DNA of 64,000 nucleotides from positions 154,687 through 218,686 of the forward strand of contig CAYRNY010000006.1 of assembly GCA_964425755.1 (NCBI GenBank), written 5' to 3'. The DNA is from CAYRNY01 sp964425755. Its GTDB lineage: Bacteria > Chloroflexota > Anaerolineae > Aggregatilineales > Aggregatilineaceae. The notes beneath the pieces were generated by a model that made no database searches, was not told the DNA's origin, and saw nothing but the letters and a program-made list of their open reading frames with translations. The position numbers and the translations under genes are program-made. Position 1 is the stretch's first letter; each line of letters begins with the position of its first letter. This document shows positions 25,776 through 35,121 of this stretch, piece by piece.

Positions 25776-25830
25776 CACAAGCGACTCATTTCCAGCAACT
25801 GACCTCGTGCGCGCAGATAACAACCCCTAT

Positions 25831-25836
25831 ATTGTA
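25831..25836 (-). promoter_or_regulatory. Possible -10 box of lepB
   Basis: TACAAT on the minus strand about 55 bp upstream of the lepB start; no clear -35. Confidence 0.35.
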
Positions 25837-25979
25837 CTGGGGTTTCGGCGCTGGCAGGATATTTTTAGAGAACTCTAATCTTCTGGCTGCACGTGGCTGT
25901 GCCTCCGGTACCAGGTTAGGGTACAATCCGCGAGCATACATGGCAACCGGTTTTCTGCACCGATGGAGAGACAAACATC

Positions 25980-26996
25980 ATGCACGTTCTGGTCACGGGG
26001 GGCGCGGGTTATGTCGGTTCGGCTACAGCGGCGTACTTCCTCAAGGCCGGGCACCAGGTGACGGTTTTTGACAGCCTGGTGAAGGGGCACCGCGAAGCCA
26101 TCCCCACGGCGGCAGTATTTGTGCAGGGCGATCTGGGCGACCCGGCGGCGCTGGAGACGTTGTTCCAGGCGCTCGCGATCGACGCGGTGGCACATTTCGC
26201 CGCGTTCATCGAAGCAGGCGAATCGATGGAGAAGCCCTGGAAGTATTTTGACAACAACGTCGCCAACACGCACAATCTGCTCAGCGCCATGACGCGCTAC
26301 GGCGTCAGCAAGCTGATCTTCTCGTCAACAGCGGGGGTATACGCCAGCAAAGACGCGCCGCTAAACGAAGATGACCCCTTTGGCCCGGCAAGTGTCTACG
26401 GCGAAACCAAGCTGATGATCGAGCGTATGCTGGAATGGTACAACGAAACCTGCGGGTTGCAGTTCGCGGCTTTGCGTTATTTCAACGCCTGCGGCGCGAT
26501 GCTGGACGAGAACGGCACCCCGATTCGCGGCGAAGATCACGACCCGGAAACGCACCTGATCCCGCTGACGCTGCAGGTCCCGCTCGGCCAGCGAGACGCG
26601 ATCTACATTTTCGGCACAGACTACGCCACGCCGGACGGTACGTGCATCCGCGACTACGTGCACATTGAAGACCTCGCCAGCGCGCACGTGCTCGCGCTCG
26701 AAGCGCTGAGTGCGGACAACGACCGCATGACCTACAATCTCGGCAACGGACGCGGTTACAGTGTGCGCGAGGTGATCGATATCGCACGCGAGGTAACGGG
26801 GATTGACTTCAAGGCGGTGGAAAGCGCGCGCCGTCCCGGTGACGCGGCGCGGCTGGTCGCCTCGTCCGAGCGCATCATGCGCGACCTGGGCTGGGAACCA
26901 CGCACCCCGGACCTGCGCGACATCATCGCGTCCGCGTGGGCATGGCACACCGCCCACCCGCACGGTTACGACGACGCACCGGCAAACAACGTCTGA
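25980..26996 (+). CDS. galE: UDP-glucose 4-epimerase
   Basis: 338 residues, extended short-chain dehydrogenase fold. Interconverts UDP-glucose and UDP-galactose with bound NAD. NAD-binding GGAGYVGS (residues 7-14), AHFAAFIEAGES, the Ser in FSSTAGVYA, and the catalytic pair Tyr140 and Lys144 in SVYGETKLMIE. ALRYFNACGA and CIRDYVHIEDLASAHVLAL complete the family pattern. A TACAAT at 25922-25927 may be its -10 box. A glycosyltransferase gene follows 15 bp later, so the pair probably supplies and uses sugars for a surface polysaccharide. Confidence 0.9.
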   Translation: MHVLVTGGAGYVGSATAAYFLKAGHQVTVFDSLVKGHREAIPTAAVFVQGDLGDPAALETLFQALAIDAVAHFAAFIEAGESMEKPWKYFDNNVANTHNLLSAMTRYGVSKLIFSSTAGVYASKDAPLNEDDPFGPASVYGETKLMIERMLEWYNETCGLQFAALRYFNACGAMLDENGTPIRGEDHDPETHLIPLTLQVPLGQRDAIYIFGTDYATPDGTCIRDYVHIEDLASAHVLALEALSADNDRMTYNLGNGRGYSVREVIDIAREVTGIDFKAVESARRPGDAARLVASSERIMRDLGWEPRTPDLRDIIASAWAWHTAHPHGYDDAPANNV

Positions 26997-27011
26997 CACG
27001 GCAGACAGTCT

Positions 27012-28160
27012 ATGCATATCGCGTTTAACGGCTGGTTCTGGGATCAACCGCATACCGGCAGCGGGCAGTACATCCGGCACCTGCTGGCGGCGCTGCGCGA
27101 ACTCGCGCCCCAACACCGCTATTCGCTGGTCGTCCCGGCACACATGCGCACGCTGGATAACCTGCCGCCGGATGTGGACGTGCTGCACGCCCCGACACGC
27201 TTTGGCGGCGATCTCGGCAAGGTCTGGTTCGAGCAACGGTCCTTTCCGCGTGCACAGCGGCAACTGGGGACAGATATCGCGCACATTCCGTATTGGGGGC
27301 CGCCGCTGGCCTCGCCCGTACCGTTAGTCTGCACCGTGCTGGACGTGATCCCACTCGCGATCCCACAGTATAGCAGCGGGTTGGCCAGGCGTCTCTACAC
27401 AAGCCTGGTACGCGCGGCGGCACGCGGCGCGACGCACATCCTGACGATCTCCGAAGCCAGCAAAACCGACATCGTGGAACGCATCGGTATGCCTGCTGAG
27501 CGGATCAGCGTGACATACCTCGCGGCGGACCGGACCTTTCGTCCCGATCCAGATCACGCGCGCGAGGCGTCCGTGCGCGCCCGCTACGGGCTGGACGATA
27601 TCGAGACGTTCGTGCTTTACCTGGGGTCCTACACCCGGCACAAGAACGTCGACGCACTGCTTGCGGCGTACACGTATGTCGCGCAGGGCACCGGGGGTGA
27701 GGTGCCGCTGGTCCTGGCCGGTCACCCCCCGGCGGCATGGGATGCCCCGCAGTTCCCAGACCTGCCGGGATATATCGACGACCTGGGCCTCACGCCGTTT
27801 GTGCGTTGGATCGGGCCGGTCGATGAGGCCGACAAACCCGCCCTGTACCGCCTGGCGAGCGTGTTCGTGTTCCCCAGCCGCTACGAGGGCTTCGGCTTGG
27901 GGCCGCTGGAAGCAATGGCGAGCGGCACGCCGGTGGTCGCGTGTGACACATCGTCGATCCCCGAAGTGGCCGGTAACGCGGCCTTCCTGGTCGAACCCCG
28001 CGACGCGCGCGCGATGGGCGGTGCGATCCTCTCGCTGCTCACCCAGCCGGACCACGCCGCCGAAATGCGCGACCGGGGGCTTGCGCGGGCGCGCGATTTT
28101 AGCTGGCGTAGCACCGCCGAGGGCACGCTGGTAGCCTATACGCGCGTGCTCAACCGCTGA
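27012..28160 (+). CDS. Glycosyltransferase family 4
   Basis: 382 residues, GT-B fold, GT4-type retaining transferase. N-terminus GWFWDQPHTGSGQYIRHLL (acceptor side), and the C-terminal nucleotide-sugar site SRYEGFGLGPLEAMASGTPVVACDTSSIPEVAG with the E-x7-E pair. FVLYLGSYTRHKNVDALLAAY is the usual inter-domain start. Follows galE by 15 bp in the same direction. Cytoplasmic or membrane-peripheral; the acceptor is unknown. Converges on the end of the his operon. Confidence 0.87.
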   Translation: MHIAFNGWFWDQPHTGSGQYIRHLLAALRELAPQHRYSLVVPAHMRTLDNLPPDVDVLHAPTRFGGDLGKVWFEQRSFPRAQRQLGTDIAHIPYWGPPLASPVPLVCTVLDVIPLAIPQYSSGLARRLYTSLVRAAARGATHILTISEASKTDIVERIGMPAERISVTYLAADRTFRPDPDHAREASVRARYGLDDIETFVLYLGSYTRHKNVDALLAAYTYVAQGTGGEVPLVLAGHPPAAWDAPQFPDLPGYIDDLGLTPFVRWIGPVDEADKPALYRLASVFVFPSRYEGFGLGPLEAMASGTPVVACDTSSIPEVAGNAAFLVEPRDARAMGGAILSLLTQPDHAAEMRDRGLARARDFSWRSTAEGTLVAYTRVLNR

Positions 28161-28183
28161 TCATCCAATCCGGTTAAGGGACA

Positions 28184-28474
28184 TCACTCGCGCGGGATAT
28201 GCCGCCGCGCAAGTTCGGCATACACGTCATCAGGCGTCAGATCGCGAGAGGCCAGCAACACCATGCAGTGATACGCCAGGTCCGCCAGTTCAGCGACCAG
28301 GCGCGTGTTCCCCTGCCGCGCCGCTGCCAGGATCACTTCGGCGGCTTCCTCGCCCACCTTCTTGATGATCTCGTCGTCGCCCGCGTCAAACAGGCTGTTG
28401 GTGTACGAACCGGGCTTCGGGTTTGCTTTGCGGTCTTCGATGGTGGCGAACACCTGCGCCAGAATATCAGTCAC
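28184..28474 (-). CDS. hisE: Phosphoribosyl-ATP pyrophosphatase
   Basis: 96 residues, the normal size of a stand-alone HisE. Hydrolyses phosphoribosyl-ATP to phosphoribosyl-AMP. All-alpha MazG-like fold: NSLFDAGDDEIIKKVGEEAAEVILAA with the Glu-rich metal site (EEAAE), then LVAELADLAYHCMVLLASRDLTPDDVYAEL. Last gene of the his operon; it overlaps hisI by 8 bp. HisE and HisI are separate here, not fused. Confidence 0.93.
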   Translation of the reverse strand: MTDILAQVFATIEDRKANPKPGSYTNSLFDAGDDEIIKKVGEEAAEVILAAARQGNTRLVAELADLAYHCMVLLASRDLTPDDVYAELARRHIPRE

Positions 28475-28817
28475 CTAACGCCTCCAAATCCTGAAAGAAA
28501 CAACTCACCGCTCCGGTGTGGCAGGCCGGGCCCGCCGGATCGACCTTGATCAGCAGCACGTCCGCGTCGCAGTCGGCCCAGATGCCGGTCACCGCCTGCG
28601 TGTTGCCGCTGGTCGCGCCCTTATGCCAGAGCACCTGGCGGCTGCGGCTCCAGAAATGCGTCTCGCCGGTTTGAGCCGTTAGACGCAACGCATCCGCGTT
28701 CATCCACGCGACCATCAGCACCATCAACGTCTGCGCGTCCTGCACGATAGCCGGGACCAACCCCTGATCGTTCCACTTCAGTTTGCGGATGACAGTCTCG
28801 ACATCAATATTGATCAC
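28467..28817 (-). CDS. hisI: Phosphoribosyl-AMP cyclohydrolase
   Basis: 116 residues using the GTG that overlaps the hisF stop (GTGA); a longer frame lies within hisF and has no homology. Opens the adenine ring of phosphoribosyl-AMP. Conserved: LVPAIVQDAQTLMVLMVAWMNADAL, FWSRSRQVLWHKGATSGN, the metal-site DCDADVLLIKVDPAGPACHTGAVSCF with the zinc Cys residues. Sits between hisF and hisE. Confidence 0.93.
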   Translation of the reverse strand: MINIDVETVIRKLKWNDQGLVPAIVQDAQTLMVLMVAWMNADALRLTAQTGETHFWSRSRQVLWHKGATSGNTQAVTGIWADCDADVLLIKVDPAGPACHTGAVSCFFQDLEALGD

Positions 28818-29584
28818 AGGGTCGCCCCCTCTAACCGGACCGGCACATGCTGCGCGTGCAGATACGCTTTCACCTGCCCCACACTGAGCCGGCGATAGTG
28901 AAACAGGCTCGCCGCGAGCACAGCATCCGCGCCGCCGTCGACCACCGCCGCGCGGAAATGATCCAGCGTTCCCGCCCCACCGGACGCGATCACGGGGATG
29001 CTCACCGCGTCGCTGACCGCACGTGTCAGGGCGATCTCGTAACCGTCCTGGGTGCCGTCGCGGTCCATGCTGGTCAGCAGGATTTCGCCTGCGCCACGCT
29101 GCTCGACCTCGCGCGCCCACTCGATCGCGTCAAGCCCGGTCGGCGTGCGCCCGCCGCTGACGTAAACTTCGTAGTTGGTGCCGTTCCACCGCGCATCGAT
29201 TGCCACGACGATACACTGCGATCCAAACCGCGCCGCGCCTTCGCCGATCAGGTCTGGCGTGCGTACTGCCGCGCTGTTGATCGCGATCTTGTCCGCGCCC
29301 GCCAGCAGCGTCGCGCGCATGTCATCCACCGTACGCAGCCCGCCGCCGACGCAAAACGGGATGAAGATCGCATCCGCGACCCGCCGCACCACGTCGAGCA
29401 TCGTCTCGCGGCCCTCGTGCGTGGCGGTGATATCGAGAAACACCAGCTCGTCCGCGCCCTCTCGGTCGTAGGCGATCGCCTGCTCGACCGGGTCGCCCGC
29501 GTCGCGCAGGTTCACGAAATTGATACCTTTCACGACGCGCCCTTCATGCACGTCCAGGCAAGGGATAATACGTTTCGCCAGCAT
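28814..29584 (-). CDS. hisF: Imidazole glycerol phosphate synthase, cyclase subunit
   Basis: 256 residues, (beta/alpha)8 barrel. Joins ammonia from HisH with PRFAR to form imidazole glycerol phosphate and AICAR. N-terminal LAKRIIPCLDVHEGRVVKG with the first catalytic Asp, the PFCVGGGLRTVDDMR phosphate site, the second Asp in LLTSMDRDGTQDGYEIAL, and VIASGGAGTLDHF. Stop overlaps the GTG of hisI; hisA lies 4 bp upstream. Confidence 0.95.
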   Translation of the reverse strand: MLAKRIIPCLDVHEGRVVKGINFVNLRDAGDPVEQAIAYDREGADELVFLDITATHEGRETMLDVVRRVADAIFIPFCVGGGLRTVDDMRATLLAGADKIAINSAAVRTPDLIGEGAARFGSQCIVVAIDARWNGTNYEVYVSGGRTPTGLDAIEWAREVEQRGAGEILLTSMDRDGTQDGYEIALTRAVSDAVSIPVIASGGAGTLDHFRAAVVDGGADAVLAASLFHYRRLSVGQVKAYLHAQHVPVRLEGATL

Positions 29585-29588
29585 CGTT

Positions 29589-30332
29589 TCAGCCCCCCTC
29601 TGCGGCAGCTAACGCTTCCTGTAACGTAAATACGCCACTGTAAAGCGCCTTGCCGATCACCACCCCTGCGATATCTTCCGCCTCGCGGCAGCGCACCACG
29701 TCATCCAGCGTCGCCACCCCGCCTGAGGCGATCACGTGCAGGCCGGTTTCGCGCGCAAGTGCCGCGGTCGATTCGACGTTCACTCCCGTCAGGTCGCCGT
29801 CGCGGGTTACATCGGTGTACAGCGCGTGAACCACGCCCATCTGTGCGAACACCTTGCCCAGTTCAACCGGCGTCCACGTGCTGACTTCCTGCCAGCCGTG
29901 CGTGGCGACGCGGTCACCACGTGCGTCCAACGCTACCGCGACGTGATCCGCGCCAAGCTGCTCCACCGCCAGCCGCGCATTATCCGGCTGCGTGACGGCC
30001 AGCGTCCCCAGGATCACGCGCGTCGCCCCGGCATCAAGCGCCCGGCGCGCATCGTCAAGCGCCCGCAGACCGCCGCCAAACTGCACCGGAAGGCCCACCG
30101 CTGCCACACGTTCAAGCGTGCTCAGCACGGTTTCGGCTTCGCCGAGCGCGCCGTCCAGGTTGATCACGTGCAGCCACTCGGCCCCGGCCTCACCCCAGCG
30201 CCGTGCCACGTCCGCCGGATCGTCGCCATATACGGTTTCCCGATCGGGATCGCCGTGCAGCAACCGCACCACGCGCCCGCGCCGGATGTCGATCGCCGGA
30301 TAGATGATCATGCGCTGTTCCTGCTCAGTCAT
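29589..30332 (-). CDS. hisA: Phosphoribosylformimino-AICAR ribotide isomerase
   Basis: 247 residues. Amadori isomerisation of ProFAR to PRFAR in a HisF-like barrel. IIYPAIDIRRGRVVRLLHGD (catalytic Asp), LHVINLDGALGE, VQFGGGLRALDDARRAL, LYTDVTRDGDLTGVN (second catalytic Asp) and HVIASGGVATLDDV. The ATG overlaps the hisH stop by 4 bp; a second in-frame ATG seven codons in is also possible. Confidence 0.94.
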   Translation of the reverse strand: MTEQEQRMIIYPAIDIRRGRVVRLLHGDPDRETVYGDDPADVARRWGEAGAEWLHVINLDGALGEAETVLSTLERVAAVGLPVQFGGGLRALDDARRALDAGATRVILGTLAVTQPDNARLAVEQLGADHVAVALDARGDRVATHGWQEVSTWTPVELGKVFAQMGVVHALYTDVTRDGDLTGVNVESTAALARETGLHVIASGGVATLDDVVRCREAEDIAGVVIGKALYSGVFTLQEALAAAEGG

Positions 30333-30955
30333 ACGTTTAGCTCCACAAAGTTCTTCAAGATGCGCAGCCCGACCGCCTGGCTCTTTTCCGGGTGCGGCTG
30401 GATGCCGAAAATGTTGTCGCGCGCGACGATCGAAGCGTACGTAATGCCGTAATCCGTCTCCGCCAGCAGGTCGCCAGGATCGCCCACCTCGACGTAGTAT
30501 GAATGCACAAAATAAGCATACGCGCCGGACTCCACGCCGACCAGCAGGGGATGATCGCGCCGGATGTGCAGTTGGTTCCAGCCGATGTGCGGCACCTTCG
30601 GTCCCTGCGCTGGAAAGCGCCGCACGCGGCCCGGCAGCAAGCCCAGTCCCCGGTGCGCGCCCATTTCGTCGCTCGCCTCGAACAGGTACTGCATCCCCAA
30701 ACAGATGCCAAACAGCGGCACGCTCGACTCCGCCGCCTGCCGCAGCGGTTCCTCGAACCCCGCCGCCCGCAGCGCGTTGATCCCCGCGCCGAACGCACCA
30801 ACCCCCGGCAGCACGATCTTCGCCGCGCCGTCAAGTTGCTCCGGCCTGTCGACCGTGATCACGTGCGCGCCGACGTGCTCCAGGGCGTTACGCACGCTGC
30901 GCAGGTTGCCCGCGCCGTAATCGATGATCGCGATGGTCTGTGCCGTCTCGTTCAT
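30329..30955 (-). CDS. hisH: Imidazole glycerol phosphate synthase, glutamine amidotransferase subunit
   Basis: 208 residues, class I amidotransferase that feeds ammonia to HisF. IAIIDYGAGNLRSVRNALEH, LPGVGAFGAGI (oxyanion loop), nucleophile Cys in PLFGICLGMQYLFE, and the His-Glu dyad in FGIQPHPEKSQAVGLRIL. Overlaps both neighbours by 4 bp. Confidence 0.95.
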   Translation of the reverse strand: MNETAQTIAIIDYGAGNLRSVRNALEHVGAHVITVDRPEQLDGAAKIVLPGVGAFGAGINALRAAGFEEPLRQAAESSVPLFGICLGMQYLFEASDEMGAHRGLGLLPGRVRRFPAQGPKVPHIGWNQLHIRRDHPLLVGVESGAYAYFVHSYYVEVGDPGDLLAETDYGITYASIVARDNIFGIQPHPEKSQAVGLRILKNFVELNV

Positions 30956-31548
30956 CCGGTCAGCGTCCCTTTTGTGCTCGGCACGCCGCCGCGCCGGGGA
31001 TCGCGCGTCACAGCCACACTCAGCGCGCGGCCCAACGCCTTGAACAGCGCTTCGGCCTTGTGATGGTCATCGCGCCCGTACAGCACCGCCGCGTGCAGGT
31101 TCATCTTCGCGTTAAAGGCGATGCTTTCGCACACGTGCGCCACCAGCGAGGCCGGCATCTGGCCCACCAACGGTGTGTCGAACGCCGCCTGCACCACCGC
31201 GTAAGGCCGCCCGCTGAGGTCCACGACCACGCGTGCCAGCGCCTCATCCATCGGCACGTAGGCCGCCCCCATGCGCGTGATGCCTTTACGATCACCGAGC
31301 GCCTGGTCCAGCGCGCGCCCCAGGCAGATCGCGACATCCTCGATCGTATGGTGCGCGTCAATGTGCAGGTCGCCGGTTGCCTCGACCGCGAGGTCAAACA
31401 GCCCGTGATGGGCAACATGGTGCAGCATGTGATCGAAGAAGCCGACCCCGGTGTTGATCGTTGCCGTCCCGCTGCCGTCGAGATTCAGCGACAGCGTGAT
31501 CTGCGTCTCGTTTGTGTTACGGGTGATGCTCGCTTTACGCGCGTCCAT
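30952..31548 (-). CDS. hisB: Imidazoleglycerol-phosphate dehydratase
   Basis: 198 residues, the monofunctional form without a phosphatase domain. Manganese-dependent dehydration of imidazole glycerol phosphate. Metal-ligand motifs: GVGFFDHMLHHVAHHG, DLHIDAHHTIEDVAICLGRAL and the C-terminal GRDDHHKAEALFKALGRAL. Overlaps the end of hisC by 14 bp and hisH by 4 bp. A histidinol-phosphate phosphatase is not obvious in the window; the HAD protein at 38264 is one possibility, with no direct evidence. Confidence 0.95.
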   Translation of the reverse strand: MDARKASITRNTNETQITLSLNLDGSGTATINTGVGFFDHMLHHVAHHGLFDLAVEATGDLHIDAHHTIEDVAICLGRALDQALGDRKGITRMGAAYVPMDEALARVVVDLSGRPYAVVQAAFDTPLVGQMPASLVAHVCESIAFNAKMNLHAAVLYGRDDHHKAEALFKALGRALSVAVTRDPRRGGVPSTKGTLTG

Positions 31549-32650
31549 TGGCCTGCTCTATCCGCTCTAACGCCGCGATCAAGGCGTCCGTCTGTTGGGG
31601 AGTCCCGGCGCTGATGCGCACGCGGTCGCGCATGCCGGGCATGTTGTAGTACCGGATCACGATGCCCTGCCGCGCCAGGATATCGCGCAACTCAGCCGCG
31701 GGCAACCCCACGACGCGGCACAATACGAAGTTGCTGCGGCTGGGGTATGGCTCCAGGAACGGGAACCGCGCCAGTTCGCGCTCCAGTCGTTCGCGCTCCG
31801 CGACCAGCCTGGCGACGTTCGCCTGCAACGCGGGCAGATCATCCAGCGACGCGCGCGCCGCCGCGTCCGCCGCCACATTGAGATTATACGGCTGCTTGAT
31901 CTTCCACAGGTGCGGGATAATGGTCGCAGGGAACACGCCATACCCGACGCGCAAACCGGCCAGCCCGGCCCACTTGCTGAACGTGCGCAGCACGATCAGA
32001 TTGTCGGACTCTGCCGCGCGCCGCGCCATGCTCGCCGCGCCGCTGAACTCGATATACGCCTCGTCCAGCACCACCACCAGCGGCAGGTTGAGCAGGCGCT
32101 CAACGGTCTCCGGCGCGATCAGGCTGCCGTCCGGATTGTTGGGCGAACATACGAACAGCAGCTTGGCGTCACGCTCGCGCGCCGCCGCCTCGATAGCGCC
32201 CACATCCAGCGAAAAATCCGGCCTGCGTTCAACATTCACCACGCGCGCAAACGCCAGAGGCGCATCGAACGCGTACATGCTGAAGGTCGGTGGGGTGTTG
32301 ATGATCGCGTCGCCCGGCTCGATGAACAACTGCAGGATCAGCTCGATCAGCTCGTCCGCGCCGGCCCCCACCAGGATGTTATCCGCACTCACCCCAACAT
32401 AGTCGCTCAGTTTGGCGCGCAGCTTGCCCGCCGCCGGATCGGGATAGATGTTGATGTGCTCCAATCCGGCAAGCGCCTCACGCACACGCGGCGAGGGACC
32501 ATAGGGGTTCTCGTTGGCGTCCAGCTTGACCAGTTGCTCGACCGGAAAGCCCAACCGTTCCGCGAACACTTCCAGCGAGGCAGTCGGTGTGTACGCCTGC
32601 ATTGCCGCGATATCCGCGCGGATGCGCACGCGGTCCTGTACCGTGCTCAT
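31535..32650 (-). CDS. hisC: Histidinol-phosphate aminotransferase
   Basis: 371 residues, PLP-dependent fold type I. Converts imidazole acetol phosphate to histidinol phosphate with glutamate. LDANENPYGPSPRVREAL, AGADELIELILQ, CSPNNPDGSLI, VVLDEAYIEFSG, and the PLP Lys in LRTFSKWAGLAGLRVGYGV. Overlaps hisD by 4 bp. Members of this family sometimes also use aromatic keto acids. Confidence 0.94.
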   Translation of the reverse strand: MSTVQDRVRIRADIAAMQAYTPTASLEVFAERLGFPVEQLVKLDANENPYGPSPRVREALAGLEHINIYPDPAAGKLRAKLSDYVGVSADNILVGAGADELIELILQLFIEPGDAIINTPPTFSMYAFDAPLAFARVVNVERRPDFSLDVGAIEAAARERDAKLLFVCSPNNPDGSLIAPETVERLLNLPLVVVLDEAYIEFSGAASMARRAAESDNLIVLRTFSKWAGLAGLRVGYGVFPATIIPHLWKIKQPYNLNVAADAAARASLDDLPALQANVARLVAERERLERELARFPFLEPYPSRSNFVLCRVVGLPAAELRDILARQGIVIRYYNMPGMRDRVRISAGTPQQTDALIAALERIEQANGRA

Positions 32651-33993
32651 GCGCCGCCCTCCCTAACCCGCGCTTCCGCCGCTGCTGCGTGCGCGGTGAG
32701 CGCCTCAGCCCGCGCCAGTACAGCCGCCGATTTGCTCAGGTCCGACGCAGCGCGCGCTTCAAGCCCGATCAGGCTGGTGATCTTGACGAAGTCCAGCACG
32801 TTCAGCGGCGAGGCGAATCGCGCCGTGCCGCCGGTCGGCATCACGTGTGACGGTCCCGCGACGTAATCGCCCAGCACCTCAAACGAGCTTTCGCCCAGGA
32901 AGATGCCGCCCGCGTTGCGCACCATCCCGACCCAGTCCCAGGGGTTCTCGACCAGCAGGCACAGGTGCTCTGCCGCGTATTCATTCGCCACCGCGAACGC
33001 CTCTTCCAGGTCGCGCACGATCACCGCGCCGCTGCGGTTCTCAAGCGCCTGGTTGATGATCTCGGCCCGGCTGAGCGATTTAACCCGTTCGGCCACCTCG
33101 ACCGCGACTCGCTCTGCCAGCTCACGACTCGGCGTGACCAGGATCGCCGACGCCAGCACGTCATGCTCGGCCTGCGCCAGCAGATCCGCCGCTGCCAAAC
33201 CCGGATCGGCGCTCGCGTCCGCAATGACCATCGTTTCGGTCGGCCCCGGCAGGCCGTCAATGCCGACATCGCCGTACACCAACTGCTTGGCGAGCGTCAC
33301 AAACAGGTTCCCCGGCCCGACGATCTTCGCCACGCGCGGCACGGTCTCGGTGCCGTAAGCCATCGCCGCGACCGCCTGCGCCCCGCCAACGCGATAGACG
33401 TTGCGCACACCGCACACGGCTGCCGCTGCCAGAATCACGGGCGGCACGCGGCCATCACCGCGACCGGGCGGCGTGACGATCACGATCTCACCAACTCCGG
33501 CAACCTGCGCCGGGATCACGCTCATCAACAGTGACGATGGCAGGGGCGCGGTGCCGCCCGCCACGTACACGCCCACCGAGTCCACCGGGCGCACCAACTG
33601 CCCCAACGCCCCGCCGGGTTTCGCGTCCAGCCAGCCGGTGACCGGCTGCTTTTCGTGAAAGGCGCGGATGCGCGCCGCTGCCAGTCGCAACGCGCCCGCC
33701 ACCTCAGCCGGGATCGCATCCAGCGCGGCGTCGATGTCGCGTTCCGGCACGGCGATCGCGTCCAGCTCCGCACCATCGATGCGCGCGTTCAGGTCGCGGA
33801 GCGCGGCGTCGCCTTCGGTCCGCACGCGCTTGATGATGCGCTCCACCGCTTCAGCAGGCGTGACCGGCGCGCCAAACAACTTTTCCAGGCTCGCCGACAA
33901 CCACGCCGGGACGCTGTAATCGCGCAGCGAATAACGCTTCAGCACGGATGCACGCGCCTCGGCCAGATCATCGTAGATACGCAGTTCGGACAT
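32647..33993 (-). CDS. hisD: Histidinol dehydrogenase
   Basis: 448 residues. Zinc-dependent, NAD-linked two-step oxidation of histidinol to histidine. VDSVGVYVAGGTAPLPSSLLM, PGRGDGRVPPVILAAAAVCGV, YRVGGAQAVAAMAYGTE, the active-site region YAAEHLCLLVENPW and AGPSHVMPTGGTARFASPL with the conserved His residues. The gene shares one base with hisG and overlaps hisC. Confidence 0.95.
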   Translation of the reverse strand: MSELRIYDDLAEARASVLKRYSLRDYSVPAWLSASLEKLFGAPVTPAEAVERIIKRVRTEGDAALRDLNARIDGAELDAIAVPERDIDAALDAIPAEVAGALRLAAARIRAFHEKQPVTGWLDAKPGGALGQLVRPVDSVGVYVAGGTAPLPSSLLMSVIPAQVAGVGEIVIVTPPGRGDGRVPPVILAAAAVCGVRNVYRVGGAQAVAAMAYGTETVPRVAKIVGPGNLFVTLAKQLVYGDVGIDGLPGPTETMVIADASADPGLAAADLLAQAEHDVLASAILVTPSRELAERVAVEVAERVKSLSRAEIINQALENRSGAVIVRDLEEAFAVANEYAAEHLCLLVENPWDWVGMVRNAGGIFLGESSFEVLGDYVAGPSHVMPTGGTARFASPLNVLDFVKITSLIGLEARAASDLSKSAAVLARAEALTAHAAAAEARVREGGA

Positions 33994-35003
33994 TATGCCT
34001 GAGCCTCACTTTCGAGTTCCACCAGCAAGCGCCGGTAACGCGTCGGCGCTTCCTCAAAGATATAAGTGATCGGGGTGACGACGACACCGCTGCCGCCAAT
34101 GGCGCGGAGTTGGCCGATCGTGCTATACAGCTTGGCCGCGCTGGTCACGATGTTGATGGCCCACCAGTTGCCCGCGCCCTCACGCGTGATCATCGGGGCG
34201 ATCGTCGGGCCTTGCAGCCCGCCCAGGTCCGGCTGGCTGAAGATCTGCGCCGCGACCGCTTCCGCGGACTCGCCGCGCATGTTGGCGAAAATCATATACT
34301 GGCCCTGCGCGCGCAGGTGCGCCTCGATGAACTCAAGCATCTGGCGCGTGATATCGAGCAGGTCAGGGCGCGAAGCCAGCGCCGCCCGGTTGCCGATCAA
34401 AACCGCCTGCGAGCGCACGATTTCGCCATCGTCCAATGCTCGCAGGCGGTTCTCGCGCAGTGTCGTGCCGCTGCTGGTGATGTCCGCGATGAAGTCCGCG
34501 TAGCCGACCACCGGCGCGGATTCCAACGCGCCATCAGCCTGCACCACCCGCACATCCGCGATATCGTTAGCTTCCAGGTAACGCGTGACGCTGTTCTGGA
34601 ACTTGGTCGCCACGCGCAACCCCCCATCCCGCGCCGCACGCACCCGCAGATCGGCCACCGACCGCACGTCGTCCCATTCGTCCGGCACGGCCAACACCAG
34701 CGCGCACTCACCGTACCCCAACGCCTCATGGACCTGCACCACCGACTCCGTGTGATCGGGCAGCACCTCGACCAGCGCGTCAAACCCGGTGATGCCGAGA
34801 TCGACATCACCCGCCGCAACGCTCATCGGGATATCGCGCGGGCGCTGGAACAACACCAACACGCCCGGCAGTGCGGGTATGGTGGCAACATACTGGCGTG
34901 GGTTGCGCTTGTTGACGCGCAAACCGCAGCCTTCCAGAAATTGTAACGTTTCATCGCCCAAATGCCCCTTGCTGGGCAGCGCGATTCGAATTTCCTCTTG
35001 CAT
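33993..35003 (-). CDS. hisG: ATP phosphoribosyltransferase, long form with regulatory domain
   Basis: 336 residues. First step of histidine synthesis. IRIALPSKGHLGDETLQFLEGCG, DVDLGITGFDALVE and the PRPP-binding loop FIADITSSGTTLREN define the catalytic part; the extra C-terminal 90 residues (GPTIAPMITREGAGNWWAINIVT to YIFEE) form the HisG_C domain used for feedback by histidine in the long form, which works without HisZ. First gene of a nine-gene his operon behind a leader-peptide attenuator whose terminator ends 54 bp upstream. Confidence 0.94.
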   Translation of the reverse strand: MQEEIRIALPSKGHLGDETLQFLEGCGLRVNKRNPRQYVATIPALPGVLVLFQRPRDIPMSVAAGDVDLGITGFDALVEVLPDHTESVVQVHEALGYGECALVLAVPDEWDDVRSVADLRVRAARDGGLRVATKFQNSVTRYLEANDIADVRVVQADGALESAPVVGYADFIADITSSGTTLRENRLRALDDGEIVRSQAVLIGNRAALASRPDLLDITRQMLEFIEAHLRAQGQYMIFANMRGESAEAVAAQIFSQPDLGGLQGPTIAPMITREGAGNWWAINIVTSAAKLYSTIGQLRAIGGSGVVVTPITYIFEEAPTRYRRLLVELESEAQA

Positions 35004-35056
35004 GGTGTCTTCCTATCTCCCACGTATGCAGCCTTCTAATACAACACAGCAATAAA

Positions 35057-35087
35057 CAAAAACGCCCCCCGGCGGACCGGAAGGCGT
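35057..35087 (-). terminator. Attenuator terminator of the his operon
   Basis: Minus strand: ACGCCTTCCGG (35087-35077) pairs with CCGGGGGGCGT (35072-35062, two G-T pairs) around a 4-base loop, followed by TTTTTG and a T-rich tail. Upstream, CCGTTGGTCCGG (35155-35144) can pair at ten of twelve positions with CCGGTCCGCCGG (35080-35069) and so block the hairpin. Confidence 0.88.
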
Positions 35088-35121
35088 CTGGACGGCGAAA
35101 CCCAATTGTGCTAAACACGCA

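Noticed and set aside
25776..25823. Upstream TTG start of signal peptidase
   Set aside because: It would lie at or beside the predicted transcription start, and the ATG at 25775 gives a normal length.
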